Assembly (NCBI RefSeq): GCF_900107375.1
Contig: NZ_FNPT01000001.1
Location: 1 to 64,000 of the forward strand
Length of the DNA stretch: 64,000 nucleotides
Direction of reading: 5' to 3'
DNA from: Lysobacter sp. yr284
GTDB taxonomy: Bacteria > Pseudomonadota > Gammaproteobacteria > Xanthomonadales > Xanthomonadaceae
Below are positions 1 to 21,486 of this stretch, in pieces (the stretch's first letter is position 1; every line of letters starts with the position of its first letter). A model generated the notes under the pieces. The model did no database searches. It was not told the DNA's origin and saw only the letters and a list, made by a program, of their open reading frames with translations. A program made the position numbers and the translations under genes.

Positions 1-1344
1 GCCGGCCCCGGCCAGCGCGTGGGCCTGTGCCTGCCGCGCGGCTGCGACCTGCTGGTCGCGCTGCTGGCGATCCTGAAGACCGGCGCGGCCTATGTGCCGG
101 TCGATCCGCATGCGCCCGCGGCTCGGCGCGGCTTCATTCTCGAAGACAGCGGCGTCTGCCTCAGCGTCAGCCAGCGCGCGCTGGCCGTCGAGCTGCCCGG
201 CACGGCGTTGTGCCTGGACGATCCGTTCACCCGCGCGCAGCTCGATGCCGTGGTGCCGGGCGAGTTGCCTAAGGTACCAGTCGATGCGCCGGCCTATCTG
301 ATCTATACCTCCGGCTCGACCGGCACGCCCAAGGGCGTGGTGGTCACGCACCGCAACGTCGAGCGGCTGTTTACCGCAGCTACGCAGGACGGCCATTTCG
401 CGTTCGACGAACACGACGTGTGGAGCCTGTTCCACTCGCATGCGTTCGACTTCGCGGTGTGGGAACTGTGGGGCGCGTGGCTGTATGGCGGCCGCGCCGT
501 GCTTGTGCCGGAAGCGGTCTGCCGGCAGCCCGATGCTTTCCTTGATCTGCTGGCCGAGCAAGGCGTCACCGTGCTCAATCAGACGCCCTCGGCGTTCTAC
601 GCGCTGCAGTCGCAGGCGGTGCGACGCGAGGTTCCGCTGAGCGTGCGCACGGTAGTGTTCGGCGGCGAAGCCTTGGAGCCCTCGCGCCTGCAGCCCTGGC
701 GTGAGCGCTACCCGAGCGCCGAGTTGGTCAACATGTACGGCATCACCGAAACCACGGTGCACGTCAGCTTCCACCGTCTCAGCGACGAAGACCTGCAAAG
801 CCCGGCCAGCCGCATCGGCCGCGCGTTGCCGGACCTCGCAGTGCACGTGCTCGACGATGCCGGCCAACCGGTACCGTTGGGCGTGGTCGGCGAGTTGGTG
901 GTCGAAGGCGACGGTGTCGCCCAAGGCTATTGGCAACGACCGGAACTGACCGCCGAACGTTTCGTCGCCATCGATGGCCAACGCCGCTACCGCTCCGGCG
1001 ACCTCGGCCGCTACCACGCCGACGGCTCGCTGGAGTACCGCGGCCGCGGCGACGATCAGGTCAAGCTGCGCGGCTACCGGATCGAGCCGGGCGAGATCGC
1101 GGCCAAGCTGGCGGCATTGCCGCAGCTCGTCGATGCCGCAGTGACGGTCGAAGGGCAGGGCGAAGGCGCGTGGCTGATGGGTTACGCAGTCGCCGCGCCG
1201 AACGCCGAACCCGACCCGCAGGCGCTGCGCGATGCACTGCGTGCGGTGCTGCCGGACTACATGCTGCCGCGTCAGATCCAGCTATTGCCGGCGCTGCCGC
1301 TGACCGCCAACGGCAAGCTCGACCGCAAGGCCCTGCCCAAGCCG
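1..1344 (+). repeat. Direct repeat copy 1: Thr adenylation domain
   Basis: This segment matches 17360-18703 with a constant offset of 17359 and no indel that I could find. The two translations differ at about 14 of some 448 residues by eye. Similarity stops sharply at the A-T linker after KALPKP. The left edge lies outside the window, so the repeat may be longer. Confidence 0.93.
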
Positions 1345-1649
1345 CAGACCGAGGACCGCGACGAAGGCGCGCTCGAATCGGCCAGCGAACAACGCCTGGC
1401 CGAGCTGTGGCGACAGTTGCTCGGCGGCGAGCGGCCTGGACGCCATGCGCATTTCTTCGCCCGCGGCGGCCACTCCTTGCTGGTGGTGCGCCTGGCCGAG
1501 GCCATCCGCGTCGAGTTCGCGGTGGCCGTGCCGCTGAAATCCCTGTTCGAGCAGCCGCGGCTGGCCGAACAGGCGGCCTTGCTCGACGCCCTCGCCGCAC
1601 CGCAATCGGCGCCCGAACAAGCGGACGAAACCTGGGAAAGCTTCGAACT

Positions 1650-1653
<4 letters not shown>
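1..1653 (+). CDS. NRPS, C-terminal part: A(Thr)-T (5' end outside window)
   Basis: The reading frame is open from base 1, so the gene begins upstream and only about 550 residues are seen. They form most of an adenylation domain (YTSGSTGTPKG near nt 302, NMYGITETT near 730, NGKLDRKALPK near 1310) followed by a peptidyl carrier domain with GGHSL (phosphopantetheine Ser codon at 1474). The pocket residues by GrsA numbering read D-F-W-N-V-G-M-V-H, the threonine pattern (known family code DFWNIGMVHK). The protein ends in an acidic, aromatic tail (ETWESFEL) directly before the stop; such tails can dock onto the next synthetase, whose N-terminus looks like a docking domain. The stop overlaps the next start as ATGA. 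The A domain is almost identical to the last A domain of the locus at 17360-18703. Substrate assignment is inference from motifs. Confidence 0.93.
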
Positions 1654-11245
<9,592 letters not shown>

Positions 11246-11249
<4 letters not shown>

Positions 11250-14200
11250 CCGCTGCTTCCGAACTGCGCGCGATCGCCGAGCGCGCGATCAACCTGCCGG
11301 CGCACAAACAGGACCTGTTCCTGGCGCGCCTGGACGAACGCGGCCTGGACGCGGCGCTGCTGCCGATCGTGGCCCGCGCCGATACCGACGCGGCCACGCC
11401 GCTGTCGTTCGCCCAGCGCCGCATGTACCTGGTCGAGCGCATGTCGGCGCAGGCGCTGTACAACCTCGCCTCGGGCCTGGAATTGCACGGCGAACTGGAC
11501 CTGCAGGCGCTGCGCGGGGCGCTGGACACGATCGTCGCGCGCCACGCGGTGCTGCGCACGGTGTATCGCGAAGTCGACGGCGTCCCCCAGCAACAGGTGT
11601 TGGCACACGCACCGGTGGCGCTGGAGGAGCGCCGCTTGCAAGACGATGCCGAGCGGCAGGTACGCGAGCGGCTCGACGCGATGCAGGCGCAGCCGTTCGC
11701 GCTCGACGCCGAAGCGCCGCTGCGGATCGAGCTGTACCGGCTCGGCGAGCGTCGCTGGGCGCTGCTTTGGTGCGTGCACCACATCGCCTTCGACGCCTGG
11801 TCGGAAGGGGTGCTGCAGAACGAACTGGTGCAGGCCTATTCGGCCCTGGCCGACGGCCGCGCGCCGGCGCTGGCGCCGCTGTCCGCGCAGTACGCCGACT
11901 ATGCCGCCTGGGAAGGGCTGTGGCAGCGCAGCGCCGGCTTCCGCCGCCACAGCGATTACTGGCACGATGCGCTGGCGGGCGTACCGGATCAATTGTCGCT
12001 GCCGTTCGACCACGCCCGGCCCGCCGCTTCGGCGCGCGGCCACGCCGGCGCCGAAGCCCGCCGCACGCTGCCGCCGGCGCTGACCCGGCGTCTGTACGAA
12101 CTGACCGCGAACCTGCTGCCGGGGCGCGAGACCACCCTGTACACCTTGTTGCAGACTGCGTTCGCCTGGTTGCTGGCGCGCTACGGCAACACCGGCGACC
12201 TGTGCATGGCGACCTCGATCGCCAACCGCCAGCGCGCCGAACTCGAGCCGCTGATCGGCTGCCTGGTCAACACCCTGGCGATCCGCCACCGGGTCGAGGC
12301 TGCGCTGCGTTTCGACCAGGCCGCAGCCGCCGCCGGCGACACCATCACCGCCGCGTTCGAACATGCGCAGGTGCCGTTCGAACACGTGCTGGAGCGGCTG
12401 GACATCGCCCGCGACGGCGCCCGCCCGCCGCTGTGCCAGGTATTGTTCGTGCTGCAGAACGTACCCGACGCCGGCGCCCTGGCCTTGCCGGGGCTGAGCA
12501 TCGCGCCGCTGGCGCAGGAACAGCGGCTGGCGCGCTTCGACCTCAGCCTGCGCATCGCCGAGCGCCGCGACGAGGCTCATCTGGGCCTGCATCTGGAGTA
12601 CAGCACCGAGCTGTTCCAGGCGCCGACGGTCGAACGCCTGCTGGCCGACTTCGAGGCGGTGCTGGAACAGGTCTGCGCCGCGCCGCAGATGCGCTTCGCC
12701 GATGTCGTGCTCGCGCATGAGGCGCGGGGCGAAACGGTCGAGCTGGTAGCCGCCGCCACCGCGCAATCGCTGCTGTGGCAGGCGCCGGCACAGGCGGTCG
12801 CAGTAGAAGAGGGCGATGCGAGTTGGACCTACGCGCAGCTGCGCACGGCGGCCGGGCGGATCGCCGCGGCGCTCGATGCGGCGGGAACGTCGCCGGGCGC
12901 GCACGTGGCACTGTGCCTGCCGCGGACGTTCGCGCAACTGGCGGCGATGGCGGCGGTGTGGCATCGCGGCGCGGCGTGGTTGCCGCTGGACCCGCAGCAT
13001 CCCGATGCTCGGCAGATCGCCGTGCTTGAGGACAGCGGCGCGCAGGTCGTGATGGGGTGGGGCGCTGCGCCGGCGTGGCTGCCGGCATCGGTGCGCTGGC
13101 TCGATGCCGAATCGGTCCTGAGCGACACCGAGCCGTATGCGGAGCCTTCGCTTGTGGATGTAACGGCCGATACGCCGGCCTACCTGATCTACACCTCTGG
13201 CTCGACCGGCACGCCGAAGGGCGTAGTGGTGAGCCAGGGCAATCTGGCACACTACGTCGCCGGCGTGCTGCCGGTGCTGGGGCTGAGCGAAGACGCCTCG
13301 TTGGCAACGCTGTCCACGGTCGCGGCCGACCTCGGCTTCACCGCCTTGTTCGGCGCGTTGCTCAGCGGGCGCCGGGTGCGCCTGCTGCCGGCGGAACTCG
13401 CGTTCGATGCGCAAGCATTGGCCGCGCATCTGCAGGCGCATCCGGCGGATTGCCTGAAGATCGTGCCGTCGCATCTGGCCGGCTTGCTCGCCGCGGGCGG
13501 CGGCGCATCGGTATTGCCGCGCGAATGTCTGGTGACCGGCGGCGAAGCCTTGACCGGCGCGTTGGTCCAGCAAGTGCGCGCGCTCGCGCCGTCGCTGCGG
13601 ATCGTCAACCATTACGGCCCGACCGAAACGACCGTCGGCATTCTGACCTGCACCGTGCCGGACGAATGGCCGGCAGAGCAGGGCATCCCGGTCGGCCACC
13701 CGCTGGCCGGCAACGAGGCCTGGGTACTGGACCGGTTCGGCTTGCCGGCGCCGGTCGGCGTGACTGGCGAGTTGTATCTGGGCGGCGGCAATCTGTCGCT
13801 GGGATACTGGCAGCGTGCAGAGCAGACAGCCGAACGCTTCGTCGCTCATCCGTTCGCGCCGGGCCGCACGCTGTACCGCAGCGGCGACCTGGCCAAGACC
13901 GATAGCGAAGGCCGGATCGTGTACCTCGGCCGCGGCGACCACCAGGTCAAGATCCGCGGCTACCGCGTCGAACTCGGCGAAGTCGAGCAAGTGCTGGCGC
14001 AGCTGCCCGGCATCGAAGTCGCCGCGGTACTGGCGTTGCCGGGCGCCAACGGCGTCCTGCAACTAGGCGCTTGCGTGCAAGGCACGCTGGATGGCATCGC
14101 CGAAGCGTTGGCGCAAAGACTGCCCGAATATCTGTGCCCGACCCGCTGGCGCATCGTTGAATCGATGCCGCGCCTGGGCAACGGCAAGATCGACCGGCAA

Positions 14201-17200
14201 GCGCTGGCCGAGCTGCTGCAACAGGATGAGACTGATCCCTCGGCCGAAACCGCCGAGGAAGCCCCGGTCAACGAAGTGCTGCGCGAGCTGTGGCAGAAGC
14301 TGCTGGGCCGCGCGCATATCGGCGCGCACGAGAATTTCTTCGCCCTGGGCGGCGATTCGATCCTGAGCCTGCAGGTCGTGGCGCGGGCGCGCCAGGCCGG
14401 GCTGGCGCTGATGCCGCGGCAGCTGTACGACCATCCGACCCTGGCCGCGCTGAGCGCGCAGGTGCAGGCGACCGCGCCGGCGCCCGCCGCACCCAAGCCC
14501 GCACCTGAGGCCGAACAAGCCTTCGGCCTGACCCCGATCCAGCACTGGTTCTTCGAACAGGCGCTCGACGAACCCGCGCACTGGAACATGTCGGTCTGCA
14601 TCCGCATCCCCGAGCGCCTGCAGCCGGCGGCGCTGGAAACCGCCGTGCGCGCCGTGGCCGAACGCCATCCGATGCTGCGCGCCCGCTTCGCCCGCGACGC
14701 GGCCGGCGCCTGGCAGCAGCGCATCGCCCCTTGGCTGCCCGCGCAGTTCGCCCATCTCGAAAGCGATGCGGCGGGCCATGCCGCATCGATGCGCGCCTGG
14801 CAAGCCAGCCTGGACCTCGGCAACGGGCCGCTGTTCCGCGCGCTCTATCTCACCGCCGCCGATGCCGCGGACGGACGTCTGTTGCTGGTCGCCCACCATC
14901 TGCTGATCGATGGCGTGTCCTGGCGCGTGCTGCTGGAGGACCTGCAGCGCGCCTATCGCGACGCCGCCGACGGCCGCGAGCCGACGTTGGCGTCGCCGCC
15001 GGCCGCGTTCAATCAATGGCAGCGGCATCTGCACGAAGGCCTGTCGCCGCAGCGCCTGCAGCAATGGCGCGAGTACTGGGCGCGGCCGCAGGCCGGCGAC
15101 TACGCGCGCCTGCCGTTCGCCGCCAGCGACAACCGCGAGTGCGATGCCGCCAGCGTGCACGCGCGGCTCGACCGCGCGGCCACCGCGCGCTTGCTCGGCG
15201 AGGATACGCGCGCACTGCGCACTCAGCCGCAGGAACTACTGCTGGCCGCGCTGGCGACGGCGCTGGCCCGACTGTGCTGCGCCAACGACATCCTGATCGA
15301 ACTGGAAGGCCACGGCCGCGAGCCGGTCGACAGCGAGCTGGACCTGTCGGAAACCGTCGGCTGGTTCACCAGCCGTTATCCGGCGCGGCTGCGCCTGCCC
15401 GCCGGCGCCGCGCCGGCTGCGACCCTGACCGCGGTCAAGGACCAGTTGCGCGACATTCCCGATCGCGGCCTGGGCTACGGCGTGCTGCGCTATCTGCACG
15501 GCGAGCTCGCGCAGGCGCCGGTGCCGCAGGTCTGCTTCAACTACCTCGGCCAGGTGCGTTCGGGCGAGGCCGGCGGCTGGGACTTCGCCGGCGGCGACGA
15601 CGGCGGCAGCCGCGCGCCGGGCACCCGCCGCAGCCATCTGCTCGATGTCGGCGCCCTCGTCGTCGACGGCGAGTTGAGCGTGGACTGGACCTATCCCGCC
15701 GACGCGGTCGGCCGCGACGCGATCCAGGCACTGGCCGACGCTTTCATCGCCGCCTTGCGGGCGCTGCTGGCGTTGGACGGCCGCGACGCCGCCGCTCCCA
15801 CCCGCAGCGACCTGCCGCTGGCCGGGCTCGACGATGCCGGTTTCGACCGCCTGATCCACCGCTACCCGGACCTGGAAGACGCCTATCCGGTCTCGCCGCT
15901 GCAGCAGGGCCTGTTGTTCCATGCCCTGGATGCCGGCGAGCAGCCGCTCTACATCAACCAGAGCACGGTCACCCTCGAAGGCGAGTTCGATGCCGACGCG
16001 TTCGCGCAGGCGTGGACGCTGGCGCTGGCGCGGCATCCGATCCTGCGCACCGGCTTCGCCTGGGACGGCCTGGAGCGGCCGCTGCAGGTGGTGCGCAGCC
16101 GCGCGTCGCTGCCGCTGCGCCGGCACGACCTGCGCGAGCGCGACGAGGCCGGCGTCGCCGCGGCCCTGGCCGAAATCCAGCGCGAGGACCGCACCACGCC
16201 GTTCGCGCTCGACGAAGTGCCGCTGATGCGGGTGCGCCTGCTGCAGTGCGCGCCGCAGCGGCATATCGTGGTGTGGACGCGCCACCATCTGATCGTCGAC
16301 GGCTGGAGCTCCGGCCTGCTGATCCAGGAGGTGATGGCCGGCTACCGCACGCTCGCTCGCGGACAACGCCCGTCACTGCCCGCCGCGCCGCCGTATCGCG
16401 ATTATCTGGGCTGGCTGGCGCGGCAGGACCGTGCGCGCTCCAGCCAATGGTGGTCGCGCGAGTTGAGCGCGCTCGACGCACCGGCGCGGCTGCCCGAAGC
16501 CGCCGCTCCGCAGCCCGGCTTCGCCCATGTGCAACGCGAACTCGATGCGACGGCAGCGGCCGCGCTGGCCGCCGCCCACGCGGTGACGCTGGGCACCGTG
16601 GTGCAGGGCGCGCTGGCGCTGGTGCTGCGCCGCTATTACGGCCGCGACGATTTCTGCATCGGCCTGACCAGTTCCGGCCGTCCGGCCGAATTGGCCGGGG
16701 TGGAACGCATGCTCGGCGTGTTCATCAATACCTTGCCGCTGCGCTTGCGCATGGGCCGCGCGCAAGCCGAGCCTGCGCAATCGCCGGGCGCATGGCTCGC
16801 GCAACTGCAGCGGCACGGCCTGGACCTGCGCGAACACGAACACCTGCCGCTGGCCGAGGTGCAAGCGCTGTCCGGCCTGCCGGGCGGCGTCTCGCCGTTC
16901 GACACATTGCTGGTGTTCGAGAACTATCCGGCGGCAGCTGGCGAGGCCGGCGGCGAATTGCGCGTGCGCGAACACGAAGGCGCGGACCTGACCCATTACC
17001 CGCTGACCCTGGCGATGCTGGCGGACGAATCCAGGCTGCACGTGCAAGCCGTGCTCGACCGCAGCAAGCTCGATGGCTGGCTGGTGGAGCAACTGCTGGA
17101 GGACCTGGCGTTCGTGCTGCGGCAATTGCCGTCGTTGCAACGCCTGGACGACTTGCCGCTGCTGCCGTCGCAGACCCGTTCGGCGGCGTGGACCGGACGC

Positions 17201-19819
17201 GCCAGCTATCCGAGCACCGGCAGCCTGGTCGCGCGCTTCGCCGAAGTCGCCCGGCGCCATCCCGCGCGTATCGCAGTCTCGACCGAAGACGGCGAACTCG
17301 ACTACGCCGCGCTCGACCGGCGGTCTTCGCAACTGGCGACGCTGCTGATCCGCCAAGGCGCCGGCCCCGGCCAGCGCGTGGGCCTGTGCCTGCCGCGCGG
17401 CTGCGACCTGCTGGTCGCGCTGCTGGCGATCCTGAAGACCGGCGCGGCCTATGTCCCGGTCGATCCGCATGCGCCGGCGGCGCGGCGCGGGTTCATTCTC
17501 GAAGACAGCGGCGTCTGCCTCAGCGTCAGCCATCGCGCCTTGGCGGTCGAGCTGCCGGGCACGGCGTTGTGCCTGGACGATCCGTTCACCCGCGCGCAGC
17601 TCGATGCGGTAGTGCCGGGCGACTTGCCCGAAGTACCAGCCGACGCGCCGGCCTATCTGATCTACACGTCCGGCTCGACCGGCACGCCCAAGGGCGTGGT
17701 GGTCACGCATCGCAACGTCGAGCGGCTGTTTACCGCAGCTACGCAGGACGGCCACTTCGCTTTCGACGAACACGACGTGTGGAGCCTGTTCCACTCGCAT
17801 GCGTTCGACTTCGCGGTGTGGGAGTTGTGGGGCGCGTGGCTGTACGGCGGCCGCGCGGTGCTGGTGCCGGAAGCGGTCTGCCGGCAGCCCGATGCGTTCC
17901 TTGATCTGCTGGCCGAGCAACGCGTCACGGTCCTCAACCAGACGCCCTCGGCGTTCTACGCGCTGCAGTCGCAGGCGGTGCGACGCGACGTTCCGCTTCA
18001 AGTGAGAACAGTGGTGTTCGGCGGCGAAGCCCTGGAACCTTCGCGCTTGCAACCCTGGCGCGAGCGTTATCCGAGTGCCGACCTCATCAATATGTACGGG
18101 ATCACCGAAACCACGGTACACGTCAGCTTCCACCGTCTCAGCGCCGAAGACCTGCAAAGCCCAGCCAGCCGCATCGGCCGCGCGCTCCCGGACCTCGCGG
18201 TGCACGTGCTCGACGATGCCGGCCAACCGGTACCGTTGGGCGTGGTCGGCGAGTTGGTAGTCGAAGGCGACGGCGTCGCCCAAGGCTATTGGCAACGACC
18301 GGAACTGACCGCCGAACGTTTCGTCGCATTCGACAGCCAACGCCGCTACCGCTCCGGCGACCTCGGCCGCTACCGCGCCGACGGCTCGCTGGAGTACCGC
18401 GGCCGCGGGGACGATCAGGTCAAGCTGCGCGGCTACCGGATCGAGCCGGGCGAGATCGCAGCGAAGCTGGCGGCATTGCCGCAGCTCGTCGATGCCGCAG
18501 TGACGGTCGAAGGGCAGGGCGAAGGCGCATGGCTGATGGGCTACGCAGTCGCCGCGCCGAACGCCGAACCCGATCCGCAGGCGCTGCGCGAGGCGTTGCG
18601 CGCGGTGCTGCCGGACTACATGCTGCCACGCCAGATCCAGCTATTGCCGGCGCTGCCGCTGACCGCCAACGGCAAGCTCGACCGCAAGGCCCTGCCCAAG
18701 CCGGACGCGGCGCAAGCGGCCGACCGGCGCATGCCGCGCAATGCGCTGGAATGGCAGTTGCTGGACGCCTGGCGCCAGGTGCTGGCGCGCAACGACTTCG
18801 GCATCGACGACGATTTCTTCGCCCTCGGCGGCCATTCGCTGCTCGCCACCTCGCTGCTCAGCCGCCTGCGCCGCCTGCGCGGCCAGGACCTGCCGCTGGC
18901 GCTGGTGTTCCAGCATCCGACCATCGCGCGCATGAGCGAGCACCTGGGCGCGCAGCGCGCCGGCGCCAACGCGCTGGTGCGCCTGCGCGGCAGCGGTGCG
19001 GCGACGACGCGGCTGTTCTGCCTGCACCCCGGCGGCGGCCACACCCTGGCCTATGCGCCGGCGCTGGAGCGCCTCGATGCGAACGTAGCTGCGTTCGGCA
19101 TCAACTCGCGCATGCTGGTCGACAGCCAGTGGCGGCCGGCCAGCCTGGAGGCGTTACTCGACGACTATCTGGCGCTGATCCGCGCCGAGCAGCCCGAAGG
19201 CCCGTACGCGCTGCTGGGCTGGTCGCTCGGCGGCACGCTCGCTTACGCCCTGGCCGAGCGGCTGGAGCGCGCCGGCGACGCGGTCGCCTGGGTCGGCCTG
19301 ATCGACTGCTTCGGTTGGCGCGAGAAGGAACGCGTCGCCGATCCCGCCCTGCACGGGCTGCGCTGGTTGCCGGAGTACTTCGCCTATCTGGAACCGGCCC
19401 AGCGCGAACCGCTGTACGCGCAGCCGCAGCGGCTGGCCGAACTGGACGCCGCGCTCGCGCACGCGGCCGACGAGGCCGCGCGCCAGGCCGTGCTCGCCGC
19501 GCACTATGCCGCGCTGGCGGGGCAGGGCGTGGCCGACGCCGAACGCCACCTGCTGCAGCTGCGCCTGTTCCGCAGTTGGGACGAGGTGCTGGCGGGTTAC
19601 CGACCCGGCCGCCTCGCCGCGCCGGTCGCGCACTGGCAGGCCGCCGACAGCGTGGCCCTGTTCGGCGGCAACGCCGACGCCTGGCAGGCGCACGCCGCGG
19701 TCGAGCAGACCGTGCTGGCGGGCGACCACTACTCGATCATGCAGTCGCCGGCCCTGGCCGACGCCGTGGCCGCGGCCGCGCGCCGCGCCCGCGCCGCAGA
19801 GGTGTCCCCATGTCGCTGA
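11246..19819 (+). CDS. NRPS, terminal: C-A(Asp)-T-E-C-A(Thr)-T-TE
   Basis: A 2857-residue terminating synthetase. Domains in order: condensation (HHIAFDA at 178); adenylation with pocket D-L-T-K-V-G-H-V-G, the aspartate pattern; carrier with LGGDSI (Ser 1038), the form that usually precedes epimerases; epimerisation domain (LTPIQHWFFEQ start, HHLLIDG at 1217); a condensation domain with YPVSPLQQGLLFHAL and HHLIVDG (1680), as expected for a D-accepting C domain; adenylation with D-F-W-N-V-G-M-V-H (Thr); carrier GGHSL (Ser 2531); and a type I thioesterase with GWSLGG (nucleophile Ser 2660). The predicted end of the peptide is therefore D-Asp-Thr, released by hydrolysis or cyclisation. The aspartate could be hydroxylated by an enzyme outside the window. 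The ATG overlaps the preceding stop as ATGA, and the stop overlaps the exporter start by 10 nt. Confidence 0.95.
17360..18703 (+). repeat. Direct repeat copy 2: Thr adenylation domain of last module
   Basis: Second copy of the 1.34-kb segment at 1-1344, inside the terminal NRPS gene. Most differences are silent third-position changes or conservative ones (for example Glu/Asp in PSAELVN versus PSADLIN). Identity is lost just after KALPKP at the A-T linker. Such tracts are known in NRPS genes from recombination or gene conversion between A domains; that origin is an inference here. Confidence 0.93.
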
Positions 19820-21474
19820 TCCGCCTGTTGTTCCGCAGCCATCGCGCGTTCATCGCCCTGGCCCTGTTGCTGAGCCTGGTCAGCGCCGCGATCGGCGTGG
19901 CCATGATCGGCTACGTCGACCGGCTGCTGGCGCAGGTCGGCGACGTGCGCGGGCTGGCCGGCTTCGCCGCGCTGCTGGTGGCCTTGTTCGTGTTCGGCAG
20001 CGCCGCGCAACTGGCCATGTCCACGCTCGGCCACAAGGTGGTCTACCGGCTGCGCCAGACCATGGTCAAGCGGGTGCTCGACACCGACGTGGAGCGGCTG
20101 GAAGCGGTGGGGCTGGCGCGCATCCTGGCCACCCTCAACGGCGACATCAACACCATCACCCTGGCCTTCGCCAGCCTGCCGTCGGTGGTCTACGGCATGA
20201 CCCTGACCCTGGGCGGCTTCGCCTACCTGGCGTGGCTGTCGCTGCCGCTGTTCGCCGCCTGCGCGCTGATGATCGCCGTGGCGGTGGGCTGCAGCGTCGC
20301 GCTGATGGCGCGCACCCGGCGCGAGGCGCGCCTGGCCCGCGACATGGAGGACCATCTCTATCGCCACTACCAGGCCGTGGTCGAGGGCCGCAAGGAGCTG
20401 GCCCTGAACCGCGACCGCGCCCGCAGCGTGTACGAACACGAGTTCGAACCCGACGCCCGCCGCAGCCGCGACCACGAGATCCGCACCGACATCTACAACG
20501 GCCTCAACCAGAACTGGATCAACACGATCCTGCTGGCCACCATCGGCCTGGCGTTCTTCCTGGTCGGCTATCTCGGCTGGGCCAGCCCGGGCACGGCCGC
20601 GACCTTCGCCTTCGCGCTGATGTTCCTGCGCACGCCGATGGCCGGCATGGTCGGCTCGGTGCCGAGCCTGATCGCCGGCAGCGTGGCCCTGGCCAAGGTC
20701 GACAGCCTGCAGTTGGCGCCGCACCGCGAAGGCTTCGGCCACGACGACGCGGCGCTGCCGGCGGACTGGTCGCGCCTGCAGCTGCGCGGCGCCGCCTATC
20801 GCTACGCGGCGGCGACCCCGGAGGAACCGGGCTTCGGCGTCGGCCCGATCGACCTGAGCCTGCGCCGCGGCGAGCTGTTGTTCGTGATCGGCGGCAACGG
20901 CAGCGGCAAGAGCACGCTGATGCGGGTGTTGTCGGGCCTGTACCGCCCGCAACAGGGCGCGCTGTGGCTGGACGACACCGAGATCGACGCCGCCCGCACG
21001 CCGGCCCTGCGCCGCCTGTTCGCCACGGTGTTTTCCGATTTCCACCTGTTCAACCGCGTGCTCGGCCCGGACGGCGGCCACCTCGGCGACGAGCGCGCGC
21101 TGGCGCTGCTGACCCGGCTGGAACTGGCGCACAAGGTCTCGATCGGCGCCGGCGTGCTGTCGGACACGCGCCTGTCGCAGGGCCAGCGCAAGCGCCTGGC
21201 GTTGTTGCTGGCCTGGGCCGAGCAACGGCCGATCCTGCTGCTGGACGAATGGGCGGCCGACCAGGACCCCGGATTCCGCCGTTTCTTCTACGAGCAGTTG
21301 CTGCCGGAACTGCGCGCGGCCGGCAAGACCATCGTCGCGGTCAGCCACGACGACCGCTATTTCCACCTCGCCGACCGGGTGCTCAAGCTCGACGGCGGCC
21401 AATTGGCCGAATACGACGGCGACAGCGCCGTGGGAGGGCGAACGGCGCATGCGCCGGCGCAGGCGCTGGGGTAA
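19810..21474 (+). CDS. Cyclic-peptide/siderophore export ABC transporter (PvdE/SyrD family)
   Basis: A 554-residue fused permease-ATPase of the inner membrane. The N-terminal half (about 10-295) has six hydrophobic segments. The C-terminal half has Walker A GGNGSGKST (361-369), signature LSQGQ (455-459), Walker B ILLLDE (475-480) and the switch His 513 (VSHDD). Length and layout match the PvdE/SyrD family, which exports non-ribosomal peptides or their precursors to the periplasm. The start overlaps the NRPS stop by 10 nt and the M28 peptidase gene follows after 12 nt. It is therefore the likely exporter of the encoded peptide. No specific symbol is given because the product is unknown. Confidence 0.9.
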   Translation: MSLIRLLFRSHRAFIALALLLSLVSAAIGVAMIGYVDRLLAQVGDVRGLAGFAALLVALFVFGSAAQLAMSTLGHKVVYRLRQTMVKRVLDTDVERLEAVGLARILATLNGDINTITLAFASLPSVVYGMTLTLGGFAYLAWLSLPLFAACALMIAVAVGCSVALMARTRREARLARDMEDHLYRHYQAVVEGRKELALNRDRARSVYEHEFEPDARRSRDHEIRTDIYNGLNQNWINTILLATIGLAFFLVGYLGWASPGTAATFAFALMFLRTPMAGMVGSVPSLIAGSVALAKVDSLQLAPHREGFGHDDAALPADWSRLQLRGAAYRYAAATPEEPGFGVGPIDLSLRRGELLFVIGGNGSGKSTLMRVLSGLYRPQQGALWLDDTEIDAARTPALRRLFATVFSDFHLFNRVLGPDGGHLGDERALALLTRLELAHKVSIGAGVLSDTRLSQGQRKRLALLLAWAEQRPILLLDEWAADQDPGFRRFFYEQLLPELRAAGKTIVAVSHDDRYFHLADRVLKLDGGQLAEYDGDSAVGGRTAHAPAQALG

Positions 21475-21486
21475 GGTCGGCGCCCT

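Noticed and set aside
930-1649. N-terminal extension of the middle NRPS into the preceding gene
   Set aside because: The stretch before ATG 1650 is a shadow frame of the upstream A-T domains; the docking domain begins exactly at 1650 with an ATGA overlap.
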